Assembly (NCBI GenBank): GCA_903813345.2
Contig: CAIIXF020000002.1
Span: 9,794,650-9,858,649 of the forward strand
DNA length: 64,000 bases
Reading direction: 5' to 3'
From: Owenia fusiformis
Lineage: Eukaryota; Annelida; Polychaeta; Sabellida; Oweniidae
The notes below the pieces were generated by a model, which was not told the DNA's origin, searched no databases, and saw only the letters and a program-made list of their open reading frames with translations. The translations under genes and the position numbers were made by a program. Of the stretch, positions 1-11,399 are shown piece by piece. Each line of letters begins with the position of its first letter. Position 1 is the stretch's first letter.

Positions 1-1339
1 GGAGTATGGGACACAAGATGAACTCACCAGAAGGATGTGCAATGCGGAGAGATTAAAAAGAAACCTCCCATGAATCATACATGTAGTTTTATAATCTTTT
101 TGCCTCTTCCTATTGCTAGATATACCAGGAGGGATTGGTACAGGGAAGCAAGGAGTATGGGACACAAGATGACCTCACCAGAAGAATGTGCAATGCGGAG
201 AGATTAAAAAGAAACCTCCCATGAATCATACATGTAGCTTTCTAATCTTTTTGCCTCTTCCTATTGCTAGATATACCAGGAGGGATTGGTGCAGGGAAGC
301 AAGGAGTATGGGACACAAGATGACCTCACCAGAAGAATGTGCAATGCGGAGAGATTAAAAAGAAACCTCCCATGAATCATACATGTAGCTTTCTAATCTT
401 TTTGCCTCTTCCTATTGCTAGATATACCAGGAGGGATTGGTACAGGGAAGCAAGGAGTATGGGACACAAGATGACCTCACCAGAAGGATGTGCAATGCGG
501 AGAAATTAAAAAGAAACCTCCCATGAATCATACATGTAGCTTTCTTATCTTTTTGCCTCTTCCTATTGCTAGATATACCTGGAGGGATTGGTACAGGGAA
601 GCAAGGAGTATGGGACACAAGATGACCTCACTAGAAGAATGTGCAATGCGGAGAGATTAAAAGGAAACCTCCCATGAATCATACATGTAGCTTTCTAATC
701 TTTTTGCCTCTTCCTATTGCTAGATATACCAGGAGGGATTGGTGCAGGGAAGCAAGGAGTATGGGACACAAGATGACCTCACGTACCAGAAGGACGTGCA
801 ATGCGGAGAGATTAAAAAGAAACCTCCCATGAATCATACATGTAGTTTTTTTTAATCTTTTTGCCTCTTCCTATTGCTAGATATACCAGGAGGGACTGGT
901 ACAGGGAAGCAAGGAGTATGGGACACAAGATGACCTCACCAGAAGAATTTGCAATGCGGAGAGATTAAAAAGAAACCTCCCATGAATCATACATGTAGCT
1001 TTCTAATCTTTTTGCCTCTTCCTATTGCTAGATATACCAGGAGGGATTGGTGCAGGGAAGCAAGGAGTATGGGACACAAGATGACCTCACTAGAAGAATG
1101 TGCAATGCGGAGAGATTAAAAGGAAACCTCCCATGAATCATACATGTAGCTTTCTAATCTTTTTGCCTCTTCCTATTGCTAGATATACCAGGAGGGATTG
1201 GTGCAGGGAAGCAAGGAGTATGGGACACAAGATGACCTCACGTACCAGAAGGACGTGCAATGCGGAGAGATTAAAAAGAAACCTCCCATGAATCATACAT
1301 GTAGTTTTTTTTAATCTTTTTGCCTCTTCCTATTGCTAG
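1..1339 (+). repeat. Tandem array of splice acceptor plus partial exon (151-157 bp units)
   Basis: About nine head-to-tail units; the landmark GGAGTATGGGACACAAGATG recurs at 2, 152, 303, 454, 605, 756, 913, 1064, 1215 and 1372. Each unit holds a polypyrimidine tract, the acceptor TTCCTATTGCTAG, and about 88 nt matching the start of the exon at 1340-1488. It then departs into intron-like sequence with a stop (CCCATGA) before the next acceptor. Only the last copy continues into a full exon with a GTAAGT donor. Two units are 157 bp because of an extra CGTACC-type insertion. The array starts at or before base 1, so its full length is unknown. Confidence 0.95.
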
Positions 1340-4300
1340 ATATACCAGGAGGGACTGGTACAGGGAAGCAAGGAGTATGGGACACAAGATGACCTCACCA
1401 GAAGAATGTGCAATGCAGAGAGATTAAAAGAGGAAGCTATGTTGAAACTTGAATCCCTACAAAACACCCTAAATAGGAAAGAGAAAAAGTAAGTTTTTAT
1501 ATTTCATTTGTTCACTTGGAGGAACATGGGATTGAATGGTTTTCATTTTACAATGATAGAATCCTAGTGATTTAATTATTTGTTTTGCCTCATTTAAGAA
1601 AATTCTAACATAGGCCAAGGGAAAACTAGTATAAACCTCAATATAGAAGATACTATATTGAGCTTAATACAGTACTTCCTTTCTCTTGGTCTGTGATATC
1701 TAAAACAAATATTATATCTTTAGAGATATACAAAATGACAAAGCTTTCACCATAGATTCACTTTCAGGGTATATATTTACATGTATTTATTTTCAGTTTT
1801 ACTCAGGAAACTTCACAGCTTCAGTCGCAAGTTACCCAACTCAGAGAGAGGCTGACCTACATTCAGGGAGAGTGCGAAAGTCTCAATGATGAACGCCTTA
1901 AATTTCTCTCAGAGAGTGATGAACTAAAGCGCTCGATCCAAACACTCACAAAAGAAAAGTCTCAGGCTGAAAGGAAATTCAATAAAGAGGTCAGGGATGT
2001 TACATCAATTCTTAATTTTGTTACTTTAAACAACTAGCGCTATCTATTTGAAAGATATTTATTTTTTCTCTATTTCACTTTAGTTTTAAAAAATGTCACA
2101 ATTTTACAATATTTGCTTTGTATTGCCAATCATGCAATTGTATCTATAAAAAATCCAAGAGTTAACCCTCAGTCACATTTGCTCTATGACAGCTGTACGG
2201 TGGCCAGAGCTTCACAAAATCTGTATAGAAAATCTACATTGTACTGCTTATCCCTACAGGTATTTTTTATGCTTCTAGGCCCGTAGCCAGGGGGGCCCAA
2301 TGGGTTCGAGCGACCCCCCTTGCCAAAATTCCTTTCAAAATCATGCAGTTTTTCACCATTCTGAGCAATTTTTAAGTGATTTTGGCCATTTTTGGACCAA
2401 AATTGTCAAAAGCGAACCCCCCTGGAATTTTTCTAAAAGTGAACCCCCTTGGCAAATCCTGGCTATGGGCCTGGCTTCATATCCATCTCGATCTACTGCT
2501 GCCGTACAGTTGCCTTAGATCAATTGTGACTGAGGCATTAGTTTCAGGATAATCCTCCTGGCAAAAAAATAAAAAGGGGAGACAACATTTCTTTTAATTA
2601 TTTAATTCCAGTTGTCATGTATGGAGCAGGATCTCCAGTTAAAGGATCGGGAATTTGAGGTGCGGCTTCAGAGTGTTGAGGACAGTCATCGTCATAATGT
2701 TACAGAACTACGGCAACTGCTCACCTCACAACAAAGGATGAGTGCAAAGTAAGGACATTTTAGTTACCAATACCATAGTAACCAGATGATTTATCAATCA
2801 TCTGCCATAGTAGCAGTACTATTTATTATATTTTTTCAGTGTCATTGTCAACCCTTGTCCCGGGGTACCTACACCTCCTTCACAGAAATAAAAATATATC
2901 AAAATATATCACATGTTTTATCTTCAAACCTTCAGAGTTGGTGGATAATAAATGATGTATCACTGGCAAAAAAATCAAAGAGGTGTATAAAAAACATCTG
3001 TGTAAAGTTGATCACCCCTCATATTATTTATTAATACAGTACCATAATAACAATATTAAAAAAGGATAGTTAATCTCAGCATATAGATATTATTTGAAGT
3101 CAAATGGCATCAGACGCGGGATCAGACGTTTGTCTAAAATTCTTTTTCTTTGAACTTATTGATCAACCTGGTATATTTCATGGGATTCTGTGTGATATTC
3201 TGATATTATTTCCTTTTTGACTTTTGATTTGTATAGTTCTGCTTGGTATTGATCGATTACTGTGGTGTAATATGTATGCTGTTTTGTGCTACTGAATGTG
3301 TATTTAAGCTGAAGGTCTCATCAGTTTTCATTTAAACAGTACACTACATTCTACATTTTCTAAATTCTAGATTTATTCATCAAATATTTTCTTTAAATGT
3401 TAGATGACAGTTTATTTCATGGTTTACTCCTTATGAGCTGGTATACCCGATTTCCTTGGTCATTGATGAAGTCCATTGTGATCTGCGTTGGGGTGATTTC
3501 AAAATACATAAAGCCATGGTCAGCTTCGTGCATCACGCTCTCAATACCAACCGTTATCTCTAACTCAGCATCTGCTAAGGGATTCTTCAGGTAGAGCCCT
3601 CTTCCACCTGCGCCACTGATTACATAATCGATGTCGCGGTTGTCAATCTTACGTAGGTACTCAAGGTTGTGATCATGCCCAGAGAGAAATATGTCGACAT
3701 TGTTGGCCTCCATTAATGGTACGACATAATCTCGAATGCTTGTAGAACCAGGAGCGTGGCCACCGGTGGTATATGGGGGATGATGGCCAAATACTATTTT
3801 CCAATCGCCAGTTGAAGTGGATAACCGGTCAGCAATAAAATCAATCTGGCTGTCACGGTCATTGAGATTTTGTCTAATACCTTGTGTATCAATTGCTACA
3901 AAATGTACACTTGAGCTACCAGCTTGCATTGTGAAGTCATAATAGAGACCCGGGAGATGCCATTGGGACTCCGCATTGCCAAAATCAACTTGGAACCATT
4001 CATTACCCAAACCTCCGTAGTCATGGTTGCCAACTGAGATATACCATATCAACTCGGAGATACCTAACAAGAAATTTCATATGTATATTTTACACATACA
4101 ATGCTACATTTTGTTTGCTCAATACTTGTGCTTTTCAGTAGTATTAAATATTTCCTAATTTTTCATTGGCCATTCAAATTAAATAAACCAAATTTGGTTT
4201 CTTCCAAACGAGGAAAATTAGGCGTCAAAGATACCTGGAAGGTTATAGATGTCCCTCCACTTCGTTCTAAACTGTTCGTCATCAGCTGACCACACGCCAT

Positions 4301-7300
4301 TGGGGTAAAAGTTATCACCAGTTGAAATAATGAAATTAATAGGACCGTTAGCTTGTGCGTGGTTTGACATCGCCCTGGCAACATTCATTTGGTTTATATC
4401 GTCAACTCCCCAATCACCAATTGCATAGAACTTCAACTGGGCATCTGAATTTTAAAAATGAACAATTATTGTTCTGTCGGGTACAGTGAGGTCTAATTTT
4501 TAAAGGGATATTCCTTGCCATACCATTTCTCTCCTAATGGTAGCTTTAACCATGGGCTTTCAATTCTAGTTGAAAGCCCATGCTTTAATCATATATACCA
4601 TCCATGTTTAGTAAACATGGAAAATGTTTTGATATGGTCAATATTGATTATAATTTAAAAATGCACTGTTCATTTACAGTAGCCTGACATCTTTTATGGT
4701 TTCACAAATCTTTAAAAATAACTTAACAAGATATCTGATTATCTTATTTTGAGAAGTCATTGCTTGCCATTCATTCATGATAAATTCTTCATTTAGAGCA
4801 AATTCATCTCTAAATGGTACACACATGAGCCATTCGACTCTATGAATGAGTCGACTGACTCCAATGTTATGAATAAAGCAACCTACTTGCTAATGTCGCC
4901 CCAAGAACTAAAACTAGAGCCAGCCAGGTCTAAAAAGTATGAAAATCATAAAAATACCTTTCATCAGAAACATCACAGTGTAACATTCAGTAATATTAGC
5001 AATAATCCTAAGTTGAGCTTCAATGTAAATGTTAATGTAAATTAAAGAATATTATATATTATGCTTTGCTTACCATTTTTTCGTTTCAAAGAATGAATGT
5101 CGACTCATTGTTTGATTCGAGTTTATATACTAACAATTTTGCATGTACATGATGCCAGCTTCCCACCCATTCACTTATGGTCTTGGCATGGGTTAAAGAC
5201 TGCTCCTTTTACAGTGTGTTAGGTGATGTTTTGTGTTAAAGGGGTTTGTCTTTGGTATTATCGAGGACCAAAACTCTGTAGCATAGTGGGGATACAAAAA
5301 CATATGAAGCAAAGGATCTCCCCATGGGAAAAAAATAATTCATCTGATTTTTCAAAATGAGTATTCTGCTTCAATTATTACATTTATATGCACACTAGTA
5401 TCTTGTTGACCTATATTCAGCACTGTATTGATGTATAGGCCACTTATTAGGGTCATAATTCAACCATGAAGTGTAGAGGCATAGATTCCAAACCAGGAAG
5501 TATTTTTGTGTCTGTCAAAATCCATTTACATCCTACGCATCCCTGCATCTTATCCAAATATGTTACTACATAATGAAATATAATAGTATAATCTTTGGTT
5601 TTACAAACTTGTATGATATTTGATAAGTGTAAAAGTTGTTTTTGGAGCATTTTTCTATAGCCATTTTGTAGGGAAAAAAATGATGAAAAAATGTACAATC
5701 TTTTAATTTTAAGTATGACCTGAATCGATGGCAAACTTCATATTTGCACATTTGATGAGATAAACCATTTGTGGTATTGTGAAATTATGAAGTTTGCAAT
5801 CGATTCAGGTCATAGTGTATTTTTGGTATTTCTGTGATAATCAATGGAAACCAATGGCCTCTATTGGGATCTGCTGATATCCTCATGTTAAGTCAATGGT
5901 GCACAGCCCCATGTAAGTCAATACAACCTTACTGAACGAAATGATCCCTATCTCAGCTTATGTGTGTCCGAGCACTTTAATATTTTCCAAAGTATTATAT
6001 GACAAAATATTGTAGACATTAAATATACATATACTGTACTCCCGGTATTTTTCGTGTGCGATTTAGTTGTGATAAAATCGCGAAAATTAATCTTCGCGAA
6101 ATTAAAATCCCCGGGCATTTGTGAAATGTTTTGATTTCATTGCATTTTATGTTTTGGAAAATGTTTGTCAAGTGTTTTTAGGCGATAAATGGGATACTAA
6201 GTAACAATGTCTGTTACATTGGCTTATTAGATCAAATAAACCCAAAAATTATGATGTAATAGAGGTTAAGGTGCTGTGTGTCGTTGACCAAGATCTTATT
6301 GAAATTCGCAAAATTCGAGCAAACCCCCCTGGCCAAAAAGTCTTACAAAATCATGCAGTTTTTCCAGTCCCCCCTGGATTTTTTCTTAAAAAATGACCCC
6401 CCCCCCCCTTCCCTTGGCAATTCCTGGCTACGGGCCTGTACTGTATTTCAGTTTTGCACCACTTTATGATCTGTTGTCCCCCATATACACCCCCTCAAAA
6501 AGTTTGGCAACTGGTTATCCCAATTGGATTGTGTATTAAGCCTGTTTGAGTCTTCCCAATTACAATAAGTCAGAAAGTGATATTTATGATTTTGTTGAAA
6601 TTGCCAAATGTAAACAAGCATTGAAGAAACATACAATTTTAATTTTAATATATATAGAGGATGCCTAGTTGTCAAACTTTTGCAGGGGGTGTAGTTTACA
6701 TCACTGAATTATGATCTACATTCTGTTATCTTTTCATGAAATCTCATGAGTGAAAAGCAGTTTACTTGTTTTTATCTGCAATTGCCTTAAAATGTTACAT
6801 TTTTGTTTCAAAATCACACATGGCGACCCATAAACAAGAGTTCAATTTATTTATAAACAAAACCCAGATGCTAATTCCCAGTGCTTTGATATTTGAAGGT
6901 TGTTTGTTTATTTGTTAAGAGTATTTTGTGAATTTTTAGGGGAAATTTTAGTGAAAGTTTTTTGGCTTATATTCTGTAATCACCATTCCAGGAAAATTGC
7001 TCATTGGTTTTACTTGTTTTAGAAGATATTAAGTTCTAGCTTTTGGGTGACCATCTTATATATTTGACCCAAATTGTAACTTTTTTGATACCGTATTTGA
7101 TATTCCAGAAAAACTTCTGAGATTTTATATTTTGTCTTGGCATCATTCCTTTAAAGTTGATTCAAATTATGGGAACAATTCTGAATTCAGATGATGATAA
7201 AAAAAATTTAAAAAATATATCAATATTTCTCTTGTTTATCTCAGATGGAAGGAGGAGTGCCAAAGTATCACGCAGAAGCTGGATGCGAAGGTGACCAGTC

Positions 7301-9676
7301 TGAGAGCAGAGATAGCACGACACAAATCCCGCAATGAACAGCTCACATCGATGTTGAATGAAGCAAGAGATAAAGTTGTCCAGGTGATTATACTATTATA
7401 CAGTAAAACCTGTCTTACTGAAAACCTCTATCTAGTGAACACCTGTCTCTAGTGGACACCCTTCCTCCGCACATACTCTACTGACTTCTGTATAAATTAC
7501 CCTCTCTAAAGTGAACACCAACCAATAATGAACATCTTTGCTAATCAAAAAATGTTCATTATACACAAGTTTTAATGTATATTTTTGTATCTAAGTACAA
7601 TACCTGTATGTCCACAAGCAAATAAAGATGGCATCTAGGTCTGTTCAGGGAGTTGAGCAGATAGTTTAATTGTTGAGATCATTCCTTGAATGTATATGTA
7701 TATTCAAAACTATGCAATTTAATTTATACATGCACATTCCTAATTTGCAAAGGGCTAATTAGCCAATTTATAGCAAATTCATATACAATATAACATTGAA
7801 TAGAATTTATTTAAATTTTTTTCTTCAATAGAAAGTTAATACATGAAACATGAAAATTCAATATATGAACAGTTGAAGGGGCCTGTGAGATTGTTCACAT
7901 GGGGTGGCTTAGATATTTTAAAACTAAGGGCCAAACCCATCAGGAACATCAAATTATTTTAAGAAATGCCCATTTTCTATATGGATACAAAAAATGTGTA
8001 ATTGCTACAAATCTGATAAGCTATTTCCTACTGTATTTGTAGTGTGAGCAGCTGATAAGTGAATATACAAGAACAATCAGGAAGATGGAGGACCAAGTGA
8101 GAGATAACGAGGCAAGAGCCTTGGCAGCTTCTCAACAGGTGAATATTGCAATCCCATTTATTAGGCCCATTTTTATCCAGGGTTCTATACTTAAGGATTT
8201 AAGCCCTGTACTCAGTGCAATGTGAAATGACCATTCAATGAAGGAGTTGCTTTTCAAAAATTGCAAGAGACGTGCAGCATTGAGTGTTAATTTAGGAAAC
8301 AATGCCTTAAAGGAATGGTCATTCCACAATGCATTGAGTCTTTGGCTTAAATTCTTTATTGCAAAATATTCTCTACCATGTCTTAATACTGTGTTCTGAT
8401 TGGCTGGCATCGGACACACTTTGCCTTGCAATGTTTGAATAGTTTCCTATTCATTTATTTAGACCTTATGTTTTTAGTTGGGGCCTTATGCTATATTCAT
8501 TTTTTGTGACCACTGTAAGGTACTAGTGCTCAGCATCTATAAAAAACTGTTACACATTATTGCCAGGTAGTTACACCTTATCATGTTTTGTTATGTCCAC
8601 TTATGTAGTGATATGTAGAACATGTTTTGCATATACAGGGTGGTCCAAAAAAAGTGAACTGTTGCAACAGGCTATATTTCCCTTATTACCTGCAGGAATC
8701 CTTTCATATTTTCACATGTTGTAGAGGAAGGTCTAAAATTTTTGTTGGTGCCATTCATTTTTCGTAGTCTTGAAATTTGCCAATATCTCTCATTGATTCA
8801 CATTAAAAAGCCTTGAAATGTAAACACCTGCTAATCAGAACACTTTTGGCCAGTCTCACAGGTGTTTGCATAAGAGAGGTTTTACTGTACTGTTCAATGC
8901 GATAACAATGAATGTTTATTGACAATGAATAACCTTAATTTAGAATGGGTTTACTGCTTTTAGGCTGCACGTCAACTAGGGAGAGACAGGTCAATACTCA
9001 ATGATCGCAAGTCATTTCAGCGCCACCTGGAATCCAGCAGGCCACATGTAGCTGAACGGTATGTACGTCCTCTTGTTTTGCAGTTCTAGTTTAGCCTTTT
9101 CATAGGAATTTAACATATAAATAATATGTGTAAGTTTGAAGATTTGTTTTCGATGCATAGGAGGATGGAAAACGATAATGCAGAAACAGCCACTTATTTC
9201 AGGTCCGTAGCCAGGAGAGTTCTTTCAAAATCATGCAAATTTTCACCACTCTGAGTATTTTCAAGTGATTTTGGCTATTTTTGGGTCAAAGTTGTCAAAA
9301 GGGAACCCTTCTGCTATGGGCCTGCATTCAGCCCATAGATGATTTAAAATGATTAATAATATGATATTTTGTTTGGGAAGGGTAACATGGAAGGGTCTAA
9401 AACCTTATGTTTTGGAGGCTCTTATACAGCAGAAGCAGAGATTTTAGCACCTTATGGTTTTTTTTTGGGGAGGGGGTCTTATACCTCATGTTTTACCTCA
9501 TGTTGTCTTAACTCTTAAGTCCATTTTTGTTTGTTTTCAGGCCCTCTCCACTCCTGCTACAGGATCTTGGCACAGCAATGGGGGACCCATTGGATATAAT
9601 CAGTTCCCATAGTGATAAAATAACAAATGGACTTCATTCACAAGACGATCTCAGCCAGCCTCTTTCTGGACTATGA
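1340..9676 (+). CDS. Coiled-coil protein, C-terminal 314 residues (possible SCLT1)
   Basis: Seven exons join in frame: 1340-1488, 1797-1989, 2612-2748, 7245-7383, 8043-8138, 8964-9058 and 9541-9676 (stop TGA). All have AG acceptors and GT donors, and phases agree at every junction; the 5' part is outside the window. The product is rich in Glu, Lys, Gln and Leu with heptad spacing over the first 230 or so residues, including the stretches RRMCNAERLKEE, QLREQL-type repeats and KWKEECQSITQKLDAK. A short less-charged tail follows and ends SQPLSGL. The KWKEEC region and domain style recall SCLT1, a distal-appendage protein of centrioles and cilia, but this is from memory. ODF2, CCDC150 or another centrosomal coiled-coil protein are alternatives. 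The intron at 2749-7244 contains an antisense phosphatase gene. Confidence 0.85.
2277..2472. mobile_element. Short element with GCCCGTAGCCAGG inverted ends, copy A
   Basis: It begins AGGCCCGTAGCCAG and ends CCTGGCTATGGGCCT, an inverted pair. The interior holds C-rich GAACCCCCCT blocks and the phrase TTTCAAAATCATGCAG, shared with copies at 6311-6437, 9201-9323 and, inverted, 49433-49634. It is a non-coding element in an intron of the coiled-coil gene; the small reading frame across it is a by-product. Confidence 0.75.
3372..3377 (-). promoter_or_regulatory. Polyadenylation signal of the acid phosphatase gene
   Basis: TTTATT on the + strand is AATAAA on the minus strand, 40 nt after the stop codon. 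A second AATAAA overlaps 3411-3416, right after the stop, and is less likely to be used. Confidence 0.5.
3417..5076 (-). CDS. ACP5: Tartrate-resistant (purple) acid phosphatase, complete, 300 aa
   Basis: Minus-strand exons: ATG 5074-5076, then 4887-4929, 4235-4444 and 3417-4063 (stop TGA). The sum is 903 nt, exactly 301 codons, with phases matching at every junction. Residues 2-17 form a signal peptide (WLALVLVLGATLANA). All metallophosphatase motifs are present: GDWG (D26), GDNFY (D59, Y62), GNHD (N98, H99), GHHP (H179) and GHDH (H215, H217). These ligate the Fe-M binuclear centre, and the Tyr gives the purple Fe(III) charge transfer. The family hydrolyses phosphomonoesters at acid pH in lysosomes or outside the cell. 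Human ACP5 is 325 aa, so length is normal. The start codon is the last three bases of exon 1, directly followed by the GTAAGC donor. The gene lies antisense within an intron of the coiled-coil gene. Confidence 0.93.
4551..4620. repeat. Two adjacent short hairpins in a phosphatase intron
   Basis: The stem CATGGGCTTTCAA pairs perfectly with TTGAAAGCCCATG across a 6-nt loop (4551-4582). A second 9-bp stem, CCATGTTTA with TAAACATGG, follows at 4602-4620. Both lie in the intron between phosphatase coding exons 2 and 3 (4445-4886). Confidence 0.7.
5122..5129 (-). promoter_or_regulatory. TATA box of the acid phosphatase gene
   Basis: On the minus strand TATATAAA lies 46 nt upstream of the phosphatase start codon. 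Transcription would be expected to begin about 25-30 nt downstream, near 5092-5100, giving a 5' UTR of roughly 20 nt before the ATG. Confidence 0.6.
5714..5814. repeat. Short inverted-repeat (foldback) element
   Basis: Arms of about 28 nt beginning TATGACCTGAATCGAT are inverted at the right end (ATCGATTCAGGTCATA), around a 40-nt loop. This looks like a tiny non-autonomous DNA element upstream of the phosphatase gene. Confidence 0.75.
6311..6437. mobile_element. GCCCGTAGCCAGG element, copy B (5' truncated)
   Basis: It shares CAAAATCATGCAGTTTTTC and C-rich blocks with copy A and ends CCTGGCTACGGGCCTG. The left terminus is missing or diverged, and a C tract of 10-12 bases interrupts it. Confidence 0.65.
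7401..7565. mobile_element. pogo/Tigger-like repeat fragment
   Basis: Starts TA|CAGTAAAACCTGTCT, the terminal type of pogo-superfamily elements. It continues with the repeated 'GTGAACACC' phrases seen in the copies at 33031, 45586, 51310-51723, 52791 and 53376. The right end is unclear; a matching right terminus (GGTTTTACTG) appears at 8877-8887 beyond an exon, so the two are probably independent fragments. Confidence 0.55.
8636..8780. mobile_element. Mariner-like left end (solo)
   Basis: TA|CAGGGTGGTCCAAAAAAAG begins about 145 bp matching the left arm of the complete element at 21018-22014, including CACATGTTGTAGAG and GGTCTAAAATTTT. No right arm is nearby. It lies in an intron of the coiled-coil gene. 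Confidence 0.7.
9201..9323. mobile_element. GCCCGTAGCCAGG element, copy C (internally deleted)
   Basis: Begins AGGTCCGTAGCCAGG and ends CTATGGGCCT with the shared TCAAAATCATGCA core. It is shorter than copy A because part of the first C-rich block is gone. Confidence 0.7.
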
Positions 9677-9800
9677 TAGTTGGATATTTCAGATCTAATT
9701 TTGGATTGGTTTTATTTTTCAATCCTTGCCTTTAATATATATTATTTCATTATTTTATCATTTTGCATCTGTTAATATGACATACTGAATTCTTAATTCA

Positions 9801-9806
9801 AATAAA
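9801..9806 (+). promoter_or_regulatory. Polyadenylation signal of the coiled-coil gene
   Basis: A canonical AATAAA lies 125 nt after the stop codon at 9674-9676, in AT-rich 3' UTR-like sequence. No other strong gene signal follows before the repeat at 10224. Confidence 0.65.
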
Positions 9807-10223
9807 TATTTCTTGATCTAGAAACTGTTTCTTCTTGAATGGTCCTTTTTCCATATACATTTAGCTCTGAAATCTTGTTAAAGTTTCGTTTTTATTGAGA
9901 TTTTAGGAGATCTGCATTTTTAGCCATTGAGGGCTAACATTTCCTTGAATTTGATGGCATATTAGCATTCTGTGTGTAATTTTCTATCAAAACAACTTTG
10001 ATTTGCACTATTATTTACCTTTATTCAAATTCTAATGATTTTCTGGTTGTCTAAAAAAAGGTCAGGCCAAATCCCATTGACACAATGCTGAAAAACCTTT
10101 AAAAGTCCATTTACTCTTACAAGGATCACAATTCTAATGTGAAATCACAATTCACATGTCAATAATATCATATAGTAATATTCCAATAGTGTTTTAAGTT
10201 GATCCAAATGGAATAGCTTGTTA

Positions 10224-11396
10224 TCCCATCGAACGAAGTTTGGAGGGATATAGGGAACGCCTCCGTCCGTCCGTCCATACGTACGTACGTCCGTCAGTCC
10301 GTCCGTCCGTCCGTATGTACGTCCGTCCGTATGTACGTCCGTCCGTCCGGGCAATAACTCAAATACCGTTTGCCTGATTTTGTTCATATTTTGTACACAT
10401 ATACCCTATGGGGGTAGGAGTTCTGTTTGAAAGCTGATTTTCAAAATGGCCGCTCATTTAAAAATGGCGGCCATTTTAGTGCCGATTTTACAGTAATTTA
10501 GTTGCAATATGTAAAACTGTAATAGCATTGTGTTTTAAATGTAAAATAATGATATAGGACATTGATAAAGCTTGAAATGTAGATATTTAAGAAGCACATG
10601 GCAGCCATCTTGAAAAATGGCGGCCTTTACTCATTATTTTACGATTTTTACTGTAACTCAAGAAGTAGTGGAGCGATTTTGTTCATATTTGGTATGAGAA
10701 AACCATAAGCATGGCTCACTGTCTAGTGACACTTTTGATAGGAGGCAGCCATTTTGAAAAATGGCCGCCATTTTGAAAAATGGCCGCCATTTTAACATAT
10801 TTTACTCAAAAAGTAGTGGAGCGATTTTGTTCATATTTGGTTTGTGAATACTATAAGCATGGCACACTGTCAAATGACACTTTCGGTAGAAGGCGGCCAT
10901 TTTGAAAAATGGCCGCCATATTAACGTATTTTACTATAACTCGAAAAGTAGTGGAGCGATTTTGTTCATAATTGGTATGTGAATAATATAAGCATGGCAC
11001 ACTGTCTAATGACACTTTTGGTAGAAGGTGGCCATTTTAAAAAATGGCCGCCATTTTAACATATTTTACTGTTACTCGAAAAGTGGTGGAGCGATTTTGT
11101 TCATATTTGGTATGTGAATACTATAAGCACGGCACACTGCCTAATGACACTTTTGGTAGAATGAGGCCATTTTGAAAAATGGCCACCATTTTAAAGTATT
11201 TTACTCGAAAAGTAGTGAAGTTATTTTGTGCATATTTGGTATGTGAATACTAAAAAAAAGCATATTACTTCCTCTGATGACAACTTGGCTATTGAGCAAC
11301 CATTTTGAAAATGGTGGCCTTTCTTATGTGTGTTATTTCATGATATTTGCTATATATTTCGTTTGTAAAAATGCCAGTCATTTCTGTTCGATGGGA
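10224..11396. mobile_element. 1.17 kb inverted-end element with TCCG tract and palindromic tandem units
   Basis: The ends TCCCATCGAACGAA and TTCTGTTCGATGGGA are inverted. A (TCCG/TACG)n tract at 10262-10350 is followed by five units of 129-148 bp marked by GTAGTGGAGCGATTTTGTTC (10665, 10813, 10948, 11083, 11212). Most units carry the near-palindrome GGCGGCCATTTTGAAAAATGGCCGCC. No transposase-like frame is present, so this is non-autonomous; no clear target duplication was seen. Confidence 0.75.
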
Positions 11397-11399
11397 TTC

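Noticed and set aside
641-1291. Two identical 63-codon frames in the tandem array
   Set aside because: They are in a different frame from the true exon and arise from the higher-order repeat.
7401-8887. A single pogo-like element spanning 7401-8887
   Set aside because: Although left- and right-type ends are present, a coiled-coil exon (8043-8138) and a mariner-like arm lie between, so they are more likely separate fragments.
10262-10350. CRISPR-like short repeats (TCCG/TACG tract)
   Set aside because: Simple tetranucleotide repeat in a eukaryotic transposon; no spacer-repeat structure.
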